This document shows, in pieces, positions 22,527 through 33,296 of a DNA stretch of 64,000 nt. Made by a program: the position numbers and the translations under genes. Within the stretch, counting starts at the first letter, position 1; every line of letters begins with the position of its first letter. Below the pieces are notes generated by a model. That model ran no database searches, was not told the DNA's origin, and worked only from the letters and a program-made list of their open reading frames with translations. The DNA is taken from the NCBI RefSeq assembly GCF_014805685.1, contig NC_060900.1, positions 2,313,101-2,377,100 of the forward strand. Direction: 5' to 3'. Source of the DNA: Silurus meridionalis (Eukaryota > Chordata > Actinopteri > Siluriformes > Siluridae).

Positions 22527-23168
22527 TGTGTTTGCAGGTTATTTGGGATCTGATCGGAAATAAACAGTTCTGTTCGTATAAAGTGAAGTAAGTTTCATCC
22601 TTTAGCCCTGATAATACACACATCTGGATCTACATCTGTGTGCTGGTGTATATGAGGAATAAAAACACTCCATGGTGTGTTGTTTTAGAAAAACATCTCA
22701 TGAAGTAGAGTTTTCAGCTTTTCCTAATAACATTAATAACAATAATAAAATAAACCCCAATAAATAAATACATCGTTCCTTAGAAGAATTCGTTCCTGTT
22801 GTTGTTGTTTACCGTCTCTTTACCTCGAATATGTCTAAAACAATATACTAAATTCACTATAAGAAGTCAGGAAATGAAGGGTCTTGAATGATGCTCTGAC
22901 GACAGATCGTATATTTGAGAACACACACTGATCTTGATGTATGTCTTGATGTTTTTCTGCGAAGAACCAAAACAAGTAATTTCTGCCGGAACGAGTACAG
23001 CATCACTGGTCTCTGTAGCCGCCAGTCATGTCCTCTTGCCAACAGTCAGTACGCCACTATCCGAGAGGAAAAAGGTATCTATATATTATGCACAGTGTCA
23101 GGTTTTAGTAACAATATTTACATAGACAGTAAGAAAAGTACAGTTTAGTTGTAAAATGTGTAACTCTG

Positions 23169-23224
<56 letters not shown>

Positions 23225-26200
23225 CTTCAGGTCGGTGTTACCTCTACATGAAGGTGATCGAGAGAGCGGCATTTCCAGCACGCATGTGGGAGAAGGTGAT
23301 CAATCGCATGAACATATACTGACAGTCTTGTCAAAAGTAATGAAACACCTGACCTCCAGCATGACCATGCTCCAATATATATAAAAGCCAAGCAAACATC
23401 GGCGGTTCAAGCGTTAAAAAGTGTGTCATCCTACACCAGAACTCTACAAATGTGCTGCCAAATAACACCATAAGAAGTAACCTGGGTAAAGATATGGAGC
23501 AGGTTTATGCTGTCGCAGATGATCACGTTTGAGATCTTACCCGAACTCTCGATAAAAGATAACGCATTCCCTCTCCAAGCACATGCTGCTTCCAGCGTCT
23601 CTCATCCGGGTTGTGTTTATTTCCGGGTCCGCCTTCCTAGAACGTAATAACGCATGTTGCCCCTGAAATCTTCACGTCTCGCGATATCGCAAGCTCAGGA
23701 ACAAACACGTTACAATGGAAAGCAAAAGAAAAATTTCATCTAGTACACGTGGCGATAATTAGCATAACAAACCCACATGTACCACCCCAAGTCACAAACA
23801 TTTTGGACGTTGTGTAAAATGTGTAAACTGATAATTTATACAATTTTAGAGAAAAAAATTTCATTTTGAATTGGATGGCTGCATCATGTCTCAAAAACAT
23901 TGAGACAGGGCCATGTTTACTACTGTCTTCCGTCCGTATACATCTGGGAGCTAAGGAGACCAGCTTCTGGGTGTTCTTTGTTGTATTTTTCGTTTAATGC
24001 GGTCACAGATGTTATCAAATGATGAAAGGTCTAGACTAAAGGTCGACCGAATGTTTGGCTGGGAGATTAATCTGGACAATTTTTGGCATCATTGCTGACA
24101 ACATATTTGTGTTTTTGATGCCTTAAAAATGTCTTAAGTCTTAATTGTGACTTGGTGGAACCTGCAGAAACCTGGAAGAAGTTACCTGGGTAAAGATATG
24201 GTGGCGTTTATGTGTTTACCAAACATGGCGTTCAGGAACTTACCCAAGTGCTTGGTAGATAAGATGATATTTGAATATATGAAATTTATTTACAAACCTT
24301 CCATCAATTGGCCTGTTTGATCTGTTCCTTCACCATTACACATGTAAACAATGTTTGATGGCAACACCTTCTCTCTGGGTCGAGTCACGCAATAAACTCC
24401 TAATTGTATCCTAATTTAGTTAGTGTGTCGCTGATGAGTGAAATGGCGTGCCAGAGTCACGTGCATTAGTGAGGCGAGGTGGCGGAAACGGTCGTTTTTC
24501 AAAATAATATCCAGGAGGCTAATGAAAGAAAAATAACTATAATTTTAACCACAAATTTCTTTCTATGTGGCCCCGTACCACATGATCTAATGGACGCCTA
24601 TTAGAAAGCTGGCAGCCTGTACGTTTCTTACCTTCACCACCTTCCATATGTATCAATTTTCTGTTCTGATCTCAACAATCTGGTCAAAATACTGAGTAGA
24701 CACCAATCAGATGTCGCATTTTCAATGATGTCATCATGTAGAACTTCTTACAAAGTATTTTAAAACTAAAAACAAGTATTTTGATAAAATTATGAAGCCA
24801 TTTTCATCAACCCTCTCAAAAACTACTTTCAGCTTCTCCCAAAAGGGGGCGCCACAGCGGATCATCGGTCTCCATACCCCCCTGTCCTCTACATTTGCCT
24901 CTTTCACACCAACTACCTGCATGTCTTCCCTCACCACATCCATAAACCTCCTTTTTGGTCTTCCTCTTTTCCTCCCTCCTGGCAGCTCCATCCTCAGCAT
25001 TCTCTTACTGATATACCCCATGTCCCTCCTCTGCACATGTCCAAACCATCTAAATCTCACCCCCCCTCACCTTGTCTCCAAAACGTCCTACATATGGTGT
25101 CCCTCTACTCACACCAGACTTCCTCATACAATACCACAACTCCTCTCTCTCTCTTCACTCTGTTGTACGCTTTCTCTAAATCCACAAACACATAATGCAA
25201 CTCCTTCTGTCCTTCTCTATACTTCTCCATCAACATCCTCAAAGCAAATAATGTGTCTGTGGTGCTCTTCCTCGGCATGAAACCATACTGTTGCTCACAG
25301 ATGGTCACCTCTTCTCTCAGCCTGGCTTCCACTACTCTTTCCCATAACTTCATGATGTGACTGATCAACTTTATTCCCCCTGTAGTTACTGCAGGTCTGC
25401 ACATCTCCCTTATTCTTAAATATCGGTACCAGCACACTCCTTCTCCATTCCTCAGGCATCCTCTCACATTCCAGAATCTTTTTGAACAACTTGGTTAAAA
25501 ACTCCACTGCATCTCCCCTAAACATCTCTTTCACTCTTCACCCTCTTAATTGCTGCTCTCACTTCCTCCTTACTAATCCTATCCACTTCCTGCTTCACCA
25601 TCTCCACATCATCCAACCTTCTCTCTCTCTCATTTTCCTCATTCCTCAGCTGTTCAAAATACTCCCTCCATCTTCTCAACACACTCTCCTCTCTAGTCAA
25701 CACATTTCCATCTCCATCCTTTATTGCTCTAACTTGCAGCACATCCTTCACAGCTCTGTTCCTCTGCCTGGCCAATTGGTATAAATCTTTTTCTCCTTCT
25801 TTAGTGTCCAACTTCTCCTACAGCTCCTCATATGCCTTTTCCTTGGATTTCGCCACATCCCTCTTTACCTGCTGCCGCATCTCCTTGTACTCCTGCCTAC
25901 GTTTCTCATCACTCGTTCGATCCCAATTCTGTTTCTCCTAATGCTCTCCTGCACTTCCTCATTCCACCACCATGTCTCTTTATCTTTCTTTCTATTTCCA
26001 GATTTCACATCACGTCAAAAGGTTTTTGTCATTTCTACTATACACAGTGGTACACAGTAAAAACGAGACAATGCTCCTCCAGAACCTGGTGCTACACTAG
26101 ACAACATAGAGCTACAGCACACAACATAAGCTACATAAAGTGCATCGAGTGCAAACAGTGCAGACAAAAAACAGTACACACAGACAACACAAGACAGCGT

Positions 26201-28065
26201 GGGACAATACACATAACACAAAAGCACCGACCAGTGAACCTACTGTGTACTCTAAATATACAGTACTGTGCAGAGAGAATTATAAAGACTATAAACGAGA
26301 GTAAATGTAAACAAACACAATGCAGTGCAGAAAAAGCAGTAGCAGCAGTCGAGAGGTGCAAAAAAAACAGAATGTAAACGGTATAATATGGTTAATATAA
26401 ATAATAAATAAATGGTGACGGCTTGAATGCTTTGGGAACCGCTTTCCTGATGGCAGGAGGGTGAAGTGTGTGTAAGGGGTGTGTGAGGTCATCCACAATG
26501 CTGTTTGCTTTGTGGAGGCAGCGTGTGGTGTAAATGTCCATGACAAGAGACTCAGATGATCATCTCAGCTGTCCTCACTATCATGTTTCCCCAGTCATGT
26601 TGTCTTGTAGCTCGTGATCACCTGGATGCCCTTCCACATGTGCCGGGTGTCTCGGCTGTCCTGGAAATGGTCGTGGATTCTCTTGGCGTGTGCGCGCTTC
26701 GTCTCTGATAGCACGGGACAGTTTGGCCCTTGCTGATGTAGCTGGTCACTGATGTGTACTCCGCCAAGTTAATGAAATCACCATTGGTTGCAGCCTCCTT
26801 AAAATTGTCCCAGTCAGTCCTGAGATTCGCATGGTTGAAATCTCAGCAATAATAAACAATCCGTCAGGGTGAGCATTCTGCAGGTCGCTTGCAGGTAGCG
26901 TGAGACAAGCACAGGGTTCTTGCACCATTCCGTGTTGATATAAACACACACGCCACCACCGCACAGAGCTGCGTTTCTGTCAGCACAAAACACGGTTAGC
27001 CCGTCTAGCTGGATGGCAGCTTCCCGGTACTCTGTCGCTGAGCCACGTCTCATAACAAACAAAGACACAGCAGTCCGTGGAGTCGGATGTAATCCAGTTT
27101 ATAGTCCAGGGAGCAGACAATTGAAAGAAGAGTGGACCGAAGAGCCAGCTGCCTAGGGTTAGCATTTAGCCTAGCAAGGACATCCGCCCGTTTGCCACGC
27201 ATCCGCTTCTTCGAGCAGCGTTTCTGACGTCCCCTTTCCCGGCCACCGGCATCAGGTGACACCGAGGGCTGGGGGCCTGGTTTTTGTGGCCGAGGTACCT
27301 TATAAATTCTGCAGTAGTTGCCCAATCATTCATTAACCCTCTCAAATCCAAATGACAAAATCCTATTTTATATTTGAAATATGTATTTACAAAACATGTA
27401 TCGTAAATACTGCCCCTCCCTGTCTAAGGGCCGATAACAGCACAAGCGTGATTCAGTAACGTGAATCGTCAAATCGGAAAAAGACGATATTTACATTTGA
27501 TTTGCATTTCCTCATGTCTTTGTGCGTGTAGGCGTGTTTGTAGTGTAAAGAATAGAGTAAATATATCTTAAAAAACCAGATTGTTCTTACCTGATTTACC
27601 CGGAGTGCGTTTAGCTGAGCTGCTATCCATAGACTGAACTCTTCTCGAGGAGCCTGTTGGTGGCAGAAGTCTCGCACAGTCTCGCGATACTGCGAGCCTA
27701 AAGACCAAATACAAGCGTTTGCTTGTACGCGTACACTAAACGTACCCTTTTTTGAATAAAGGCGAGTTTTACATCACCACAGACAAGGCAGTCAAAATCA
27801 TTAAGCCTGTGGAAATAATTTAATTTAGTAAATTTAATGTAATAAAAATACTCTTTTATTTTTGACTACGCTTCACACGTTTTTGTTTTTTGCGTCCAGG
27901 TCAAGCTGGATCAGAACTATGAGAAGGCCCTACAGGAGATCGACGAGAATCTCATCTACTGGCCTCGTTTCATCCGACACAAGTGCAAACAACGTTTTAC
28001 CAAAATCACACAGTACCTCATTCGCATCCGCAAACTCACGCTGAAGAGACAGTGAGTACACCTCA

Positions 28066-28134
<69 letters not shown>

Positions 28135-30570
28135 ACTTCCTCTAGTTTCTTATTTTTTATATAATAATTCTCAGCGGCCGCAACTTCATCTTGTGTTTTA
28201 ATAACACAATGGTTTGATGTGTTCACAGGAGGAAACTGGTTCCGCTGAGCAGGAAAGTAGAGCGGAGAGAAAAAAGACGAGAGGTACGTTACCAGGAAGT
28301 GCTGTCACTGGACACCTGTCTACATTTCCCTTTATGGCATTTGAAAAATACCCTTATCCAGTGTGATTTACATTTTTTACACCACTGAGCATCTGAGGGT
28401 TAAGGGCCTTGCTCAAGGGCCCAGAAATGCCAGTTTGGTGGTGCTGGGAAATGAACCCACCACCTGCAGAGCAGAAGTCTCCTGAGCTACGACTTTACAA
28501 TTTCAAATAATGTTTATTAATGCCTTTTTTTAGTGTGGTGTTTTTACATTTATGCCATTTGCCAGACACATTTATCCAGAGCAACTTATAATTGAGCAGT
28601 TGATATTCAAGGGCCTTTCTCAAGGGCCCAGCAGTGGCAGCTTGGCAGTGCTAAATTTGAACTCATGACCTTTCATGTTCAATTTCTTAACCACTAATTT
28701 ACCACCTCTTTTCTTTAAATGATGGTTGCTCAGTGGTTAGGACTCTGGGTTACTGATCAGAAGTTCAGTTGGTTCAAGCCCCAGTATTACAAAGCTGCCA
28801 CTGTTGGGCCCTTGAGCAAGGCCCTTAATTCTCAGTGCTCCAGGGGTGCTGGACCATGACTGACACTACGCTCAATACCCAGCTTCCTGACATTGCTGGG
28901 AAATACAAAGAAAGAATTTTACTGTGCTTTGAAGTATAAAGCACCTTTACCCTGGATTTCTAAGTCGCAGAACGCAGGACTACACTATAACAGTGAAATA
29001 GAAAAAAAGTGCATTTTATTTTTTTTTATTTTGCAATTTATGTAACTGGATTTGACACTCAAGATTTTCTCAAATTATACTTTTGCACTTGCAAGTATTT
29101 TCAGATCTAAAGAAAAAAATTCTGAGCCGGAAATATTCAATGACAGGGTGGAGTTACTGTTATCACCTCGAACTGATTTATTTTCAATGTAAAGTAAATG
29201 TAAGATCAAATATCCTGTTGTAGTTCCACTGAATCTGCTGGAAAAGAAAGTCTTTTATATATCCATATGTGTGTGTGTGTGTGTGTGTGTGCGTGTGTGT
29301 GCGTGTGTGTGCGTGTGTGCGTGCGTGCGTGCGCGTGCGTGCGTGCGTGTGTGTGTGTGTGTAATCCACAGCCTCTGAATGAAGCGAAATGTGTGTAAAT
29401 TCCATATCTGTCCATTACTGTAAATTGATTATTTTTCATGACCTTCATTCTCCTCGACAGCTCCAAATGAATAAACGTGAAGAAACGCCATCGTTCTTAA
29501 ATGTATTTATTTGTTCGTTTGCTTCTTTAAAGGAAAAAGCCCTGGTGGCTGCGCAGGTGGATAACGCCATCGAGAAAGAGCTGCTGGAGAGGTTGAAGCA
29601 GGGAACGGTGAGAATCACAGCACATCTCGTCCAATCACATGTCATCACTTATTCACAGAAGAAAAAAAAATATTAATTGGTCTGATATAAATTTCAGTAC
29701 GGAGACATTTACAACTTCCCCATCCACGCCTTCGACAAAGCCATGGAGAAACAGGACGCAGAGAGTGAGACGGAGGAAGAGGAGGAAGAGGATGAAGAAG
29801 AAGAGGAGGATGAGGTGAGCACTGCTGGTTGTAACCTGTAATGATCTTCGAGACAGCGATAAATCTTGTTTGTGGAAACCTGAGTATAAACATCTCACAT
29901 TTAGTCCAAATTTAAAGTCAGAATAAGCTCCACTCTTCTGGGAAGATGTTCCACCTCATTTTGTGGAGATTTGTGCTCATTCGGTTATACGGGTGTTGGA
30001 ATTGTGCTCCTTTGATTGAACAGCATATGGCTGGAAAAGTGGGGTGTCCCAATACTTTTGGACACACAGTGTAGTTTCACCCCCTGAATTCTAACATTAA
30101 AAACCGTAGTGCTTGTTAATGACACATAAGCTCATCATTGTGTGTGTGTGTGTGTGTGTGTTTAGGAAGCAGGAAAAAGAGAATTCGTGGCCGAAGACGA
30201 GTTCGAAGAAAGTGACATCAGTGATTTTGAGGTGAGATTCATTCTTCTTTTTTGTAATCCTTAGTAATTATAATGACTGGTCACTAATAATGTGATAAAA
30301 ATATTGTTTTTTACAAACATTTTTTTTTTTATTCACACACAGGATATGAACAACTTGAAGGCCAGCGACGATGAGGAGGAAGAGGGCTCGAGTGAGGAGG
30401 AGGAGGAGTCAGAAGAGGAAATGGCGGTAGAAGTCGAGGAAGAGAGAGAATCCAAAGTCAAGTCGAAAGGAAAGACTCCGTTTAAAGGACCGGTGAGGAA
30501 GAAACGAGCGTACGTCGAGATCGAGTACGAACGAGAGACTGAACCGGTGACCAAGAGCAAGGCCTTGTAG
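22303..30570 (+). CDS. mak16: MAK16, 60S ribosome biogenesis factor
   Basis: Ten coding exons: 22303-22317, 22538-22587, 22965-23074, 23231-23295, 27900-28051, 28229-28283, 29533-29607, 29698-29814, 30166-30231, 30343-30570. All are GT-AG and in phase, giving 310 aa against about 300 in human. The tiny first exon encodes MQHDD. The conserved N-terminal body includes [52 protein letters not shown] and [17 protein letters not shown]. The C-terminal third is very acidic (Glu/Asp runs from exons 8 and 10) before [18 protein letters not shown]16 acts in the nucleolus on pre-60S particles and 27S rRNA processing. Intron 4 (4.6 kb) is filled with LINE debris. Exons 2, 4 and 9 have (TG)n at the acceptor. 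Confidence 0.97.
23630..23730. repeat. Roughly 100-bp repeat with CGCGA core, copy 2
   Basis: Partner of 19785-19880. It keeps TTTCCGGGTCCGCCTTCCTAGAACGTAATAACGCATGTTGCCC and has CGTCTCGCGATATCGC where copy 1 has CGTATCTCGTGAAATATC, so it preserves CpGs that copy 1 has lost. It lies in mak16 intron 4. Confidence 0.55.
24829..26006 (-). mobile_element. RTE LINE, 5'-truncated copy, minus orientation
   Basis: Minus-strand frames match the 14374-17493 element: [23 protein letters not shown] near 25050, [26 protein letters not shown] near 25300, and [21 protein letters not shown] near 25520. Several stops and frameshifts break it. It spans reverse transcriptase through the 3' end, within mak16 intron 4 and antisense to mak16. 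Confidence 0.85.
26015..27345 (-). mobile_element. Second LINE relic, minus orientation
   Basis: On the minus strand the right part reads [23 protein letters not shown] then [21 protein letters not shown] (27280-27050). Pieces typical of a LINE endonuclease follow ([31 protein letters not shown]), all broken by stops. The left part (26020-26545) is the non-coding tail and includes GATGGCAGGAGGGTGAAG and the motif CTACACTAGACAACATAGAGCTACA near 26090-26115. That motif is tandemly expanded in another copy at 38830-39900. I cannot assign the clade with confidence. Confidence 0.6.
28070..28131. repeat. (CT)n after the mak16 exon 5 donor
   Basis: Roughly 30 uninterrupted CT units start about 20 bp after the exon 5 donor (GTGAGT at 28052). 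Confidence 0.95.
28320..28962. repeat. Cluster of three tRNA-derived SINEs
   Basis: Three copies lie side by side in mak16 intron 6. Two are minus-oriented (about 28320-28492 and 28545-28712, recognisable by GGGTTAAGGGCCTTGCTCAAGGGCCC and complementary tRNA heads). One is plus-oriented (28728-28962), with box A CTCAGTGGTTAGGACTCTGG, box B GGTTCAAGCCCC, body GTTGGGCCCTTGAGCAAGGCCC and tail AAAGAAAGAATTTTACTGTGC. Confidence 0.8.
29884..30075. mobile_element. MITE-like element fragment
   Basis: The CTCACATTTAGTCC...CTCCACTCTTCTGGGAAGATGTTCCACC block and the terminal GGTGTCCCAATACTTTTGGACACACAGTGTAG are shared with copies at 40410-40785, 43150-43632 and 63935-64000. This copy has lost most of the interior. 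It lies in mak16 intron 8. Confidence 0.65.
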
Positions 30571-30583
30571 AGACTTTTTTAAA

Positions 30584-30589
30584 AATAAA
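30584..30589 (+). terminator. mak16 poly(A) signal
   Basis: AATAAA 14 bp after the mak16 stop codon, followed by TTGTCTTGTGTGTCATG, a GT-rich downstream element. This implies an extremely short 3' UTR. Confidence 0.65.
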
Positions 30590-31413
30590 TAATTCCACAG
30601 ATTTGTCTTGTGTGTCATGAAGTCTTTCTACTTCATTTCTGTACTTTATCACAGTATTTTTATCAGGGAAATTTTCCCTTCATAACATTATAATGTGTCA
30701 TATGGGGCTTTTGGCTCCACTTCATGTGAAGAAAAATGTGCAGTTCCTCATTTAAATGAAAACATAAAATGTGTAACTATAGAAATCTCCCTTCTTATAA
30801 AGGTCTGATGTGCAGGAGAATGTACTTTTGAGGAACTTTGAACTGCACCCATTATTTATATTCACGTGTTCTCATACATCACTATTTTTACTTTTCATAC
30901 TGAAGGCCAGAGGTGTAAAGAGAACGTGAAAATCCTTCTTGAGTAAAAGTATAGAAAATGCAAAACGTAGCTCAGAATCACCAGTTCCAATGTGATTTGA
31001 GTAAAAGTCTTCTAATGTCTGATTTGAGCAGTACGGGAGTATTTGTCTCGTATTGAAATGGGGCTCAAAGATGCACCAGCCCTTAACAACACAGTTTTAT
31101 TTCCGAAAATCTAAATCAAATTGTACACATCAACACTGCATTATCCAACAACACAACAGCATCTTTAACATGGCAGAAGTATTAAAGCGATCTTTTAAAA
31201 AGTGATCTTCAATTTCATGTCTGAAAGTAGAACAATTACTATTCAATGGACACATAAAATGAAGGTAAATAATGTTAGAGGAAGTAAAAATTCAGACAAG
31301 ATTTTATTCAACCTCACTAAAAGCTGGTTTATACTGAAAATGAGGTCCGCGCTGCTAAAAAGTCGCTCCCAGGCAGCAGATGCGGTTAGGGAATTGTTCG
31401 CGAAATCTTCAAA

Positions 31414-31694
31414 GGCATAAAAAGAAACCTCGAGAGGAACCAGACTCAGAAACCCGTCCTCATCTGGGTTGCACCGAATGTCCATTTATTACAGATACAC
31501 GATGTTGCGGTGCAGTGATGGCGATCAGATGCATACCAAAAAATTACTTACTGTATAGTAACAAAGTCTGCATCTGATCTCCATCACTGCACCGCAACAT
31601 CGTGTATCTGTAATAAATGGACATTCAGTGCAACTCGGATGAGGACGGGTTTCCCTCTTGAGTCTGGTTCCTCTCAAGGTTTCTTCCTTATGCC
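31414..31694. repeat. Fold-back inverted repeat with arms of about 120 bp
   Basis: The left arm, 31414-31533, runs from GGCATAAAAAGAAACCT to GATCAGATGCA. It is complementary to the right arm, 31569-31694, running from TGCATCTGATC to AGGTTTCTTCCTTATGCC. The loop is about 35 nt (31534-31568). The central ~70 bp of the arms, for example GTCCATTTATTACAGATACA and CGATGTTGCGGTGCAGTGATGG, is almost perfectly paired. The outer arm sequence and the right flank (to about 31840) match the 3' region of the L2 element at 19898, suggesting the fold-back derives from it. Confidence 0.9.
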
Positions 31695-31845
31695 GTCTCA
31701 GGGAGTTTTTCCTTCACCACAGTCTCCACCGGCTCACTCATCAGGGACAAACTCACACTTATAAAGAACATCTTATTCCTTCTTTATCACCACATTATCT
31801 GTGTAAAGCTGCTCTGAGACAATGTTCATTGTTAAAAGTGCAACC
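31660..31845 (+). mobile_element. L2-type LINE 3' end fragment
   Basis: TCTGGTTCCTCTCAAGGTTTCTTCC through ATCTGTGTAAAGCTGCTCTGAGACAATGTTCATTGTTAAAAG is the reverse complement of 19930-20130 of the minus-strand L2 copy. It overlaps the right arm of the fold-back. It lies between the convergent genes mak16 and tti2. Confidence 0.7.
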
Positions 31846-32559
31846 CAAAATAATAATGAATTTAATCCAAGTGCATTTAGTCAAATTCTTTACACCACTG
31901 CTGAAGTCTGTTCAGAAGTGAGAACTTTATACAGAAAAGTAAAATGTTTTTCTGTACAGATATTTGAATGTTGACTGTATTCCTGGACAGATTAAAAAAC
32001 TTATAATCAAGCGTTTATTACGATTCTACTGAAATGAAGATGAACAGGAGTTTCAGCTTAGCATAGCGAACTGAGTGCATTATTAAATCTTAAAAAGCAG
32101 CCAAAAGGAATAAATAAATAAAAAGTAGTGGATCAGAAACTGTACAACTGAATTTGGAAAAGAAATACATTTCTGGAAATGGAAATACAGATTTTGTATT
32201 TTTTTGTAATTAAAAACAATTTTTTTTAATATCAGGATTTTGGCGAAGTTTTGTCGACTTTGAGGGGAAAAAAGGACATTTAATGAACGAAAGAAAAAAA
32301 TAAAAAACAATGCACAGAATATGTGAGTTTAGAGGATAAAAGAAAACAGATTGAGATCCTCGCATTCCAGAACATTCCATACATTTCCAGAGTTTCCAAA
32401 AAAACCTGAGTATAAAAGTTAAGATAATTGTTTTGTATTTCATAATCCTTTATCACACTTACAATTTTTTTTTTTTAAATAATAGCAGTGATGACATGGA
32501 TCTCCTTTACTGGCTTCAGATCCTTAGTTTACAGTGTGACGGATCGAGCGTTGATGATC

Positions 32560-33242
32560 TCAGCTCACACACTCTGCGTGAGTAAGATCCTGTATGTGCT
32601 TTAACACTTGCTCACACACACAGCTGGTGTCCAGTTCCTTCAGCTCCACCTGCAAACAAACCATGTTAATCAGAGCATGAAATCAGGGTTTCTGCAGGTT
32701 TCACTGTCAAATTTTAAACTTTTGAAGACCATTAAGGATGAAATTTAAGACTTAAGACACCATCGAAAAACACACAAATGAGTTAACCTTAACCGATTCA
32801 AATTAAATCTCCTGGAAAGATGTTCCACTAGATAGCTCACCACCTTCCCATAGCGCATCCTGGTGCCACACATTTTGCATGATCAGCAAATGTGCAGTTG
32901 CCCCTCTGATTGTAACCAGATAATCAGTGTTGTTTAATACAGTTATGCGCATTTCCATCACTGCTAATTCTTCACGATAAATCTCTCAGAAACAAGCCAC
33001 GCCTTGGAATGACGCATCTGCCCCTCCCTCTAAGAGGAGGCAGGACCGCACAGCTCTTGGCCACATCTCTAGGTATTATACGTACCCTCAGTCTGCCATG
33101 TGAGCAGTGGTCCAGCAGCAGAAGGCAGTGTGTCGCTTGGGTCAACAGCTCCTCAATGAGCTCGGGAGACAGAGACTCTTCAGAGACGTCCACCAGGAAC
33201 CTGAGCAAGCTCCTGGCCAAAACAGCCACCCTGCACTCCATC

Positions 33243-33296
<54 letters not shown>

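Noticed and set aside
29184..29466. Thr-His repeat ORFs in mak16 intron 6
   Set aside because: Translations of a (TG)n/(GTGC)n microsatellite at about 29270-29362. No conserved sequence.
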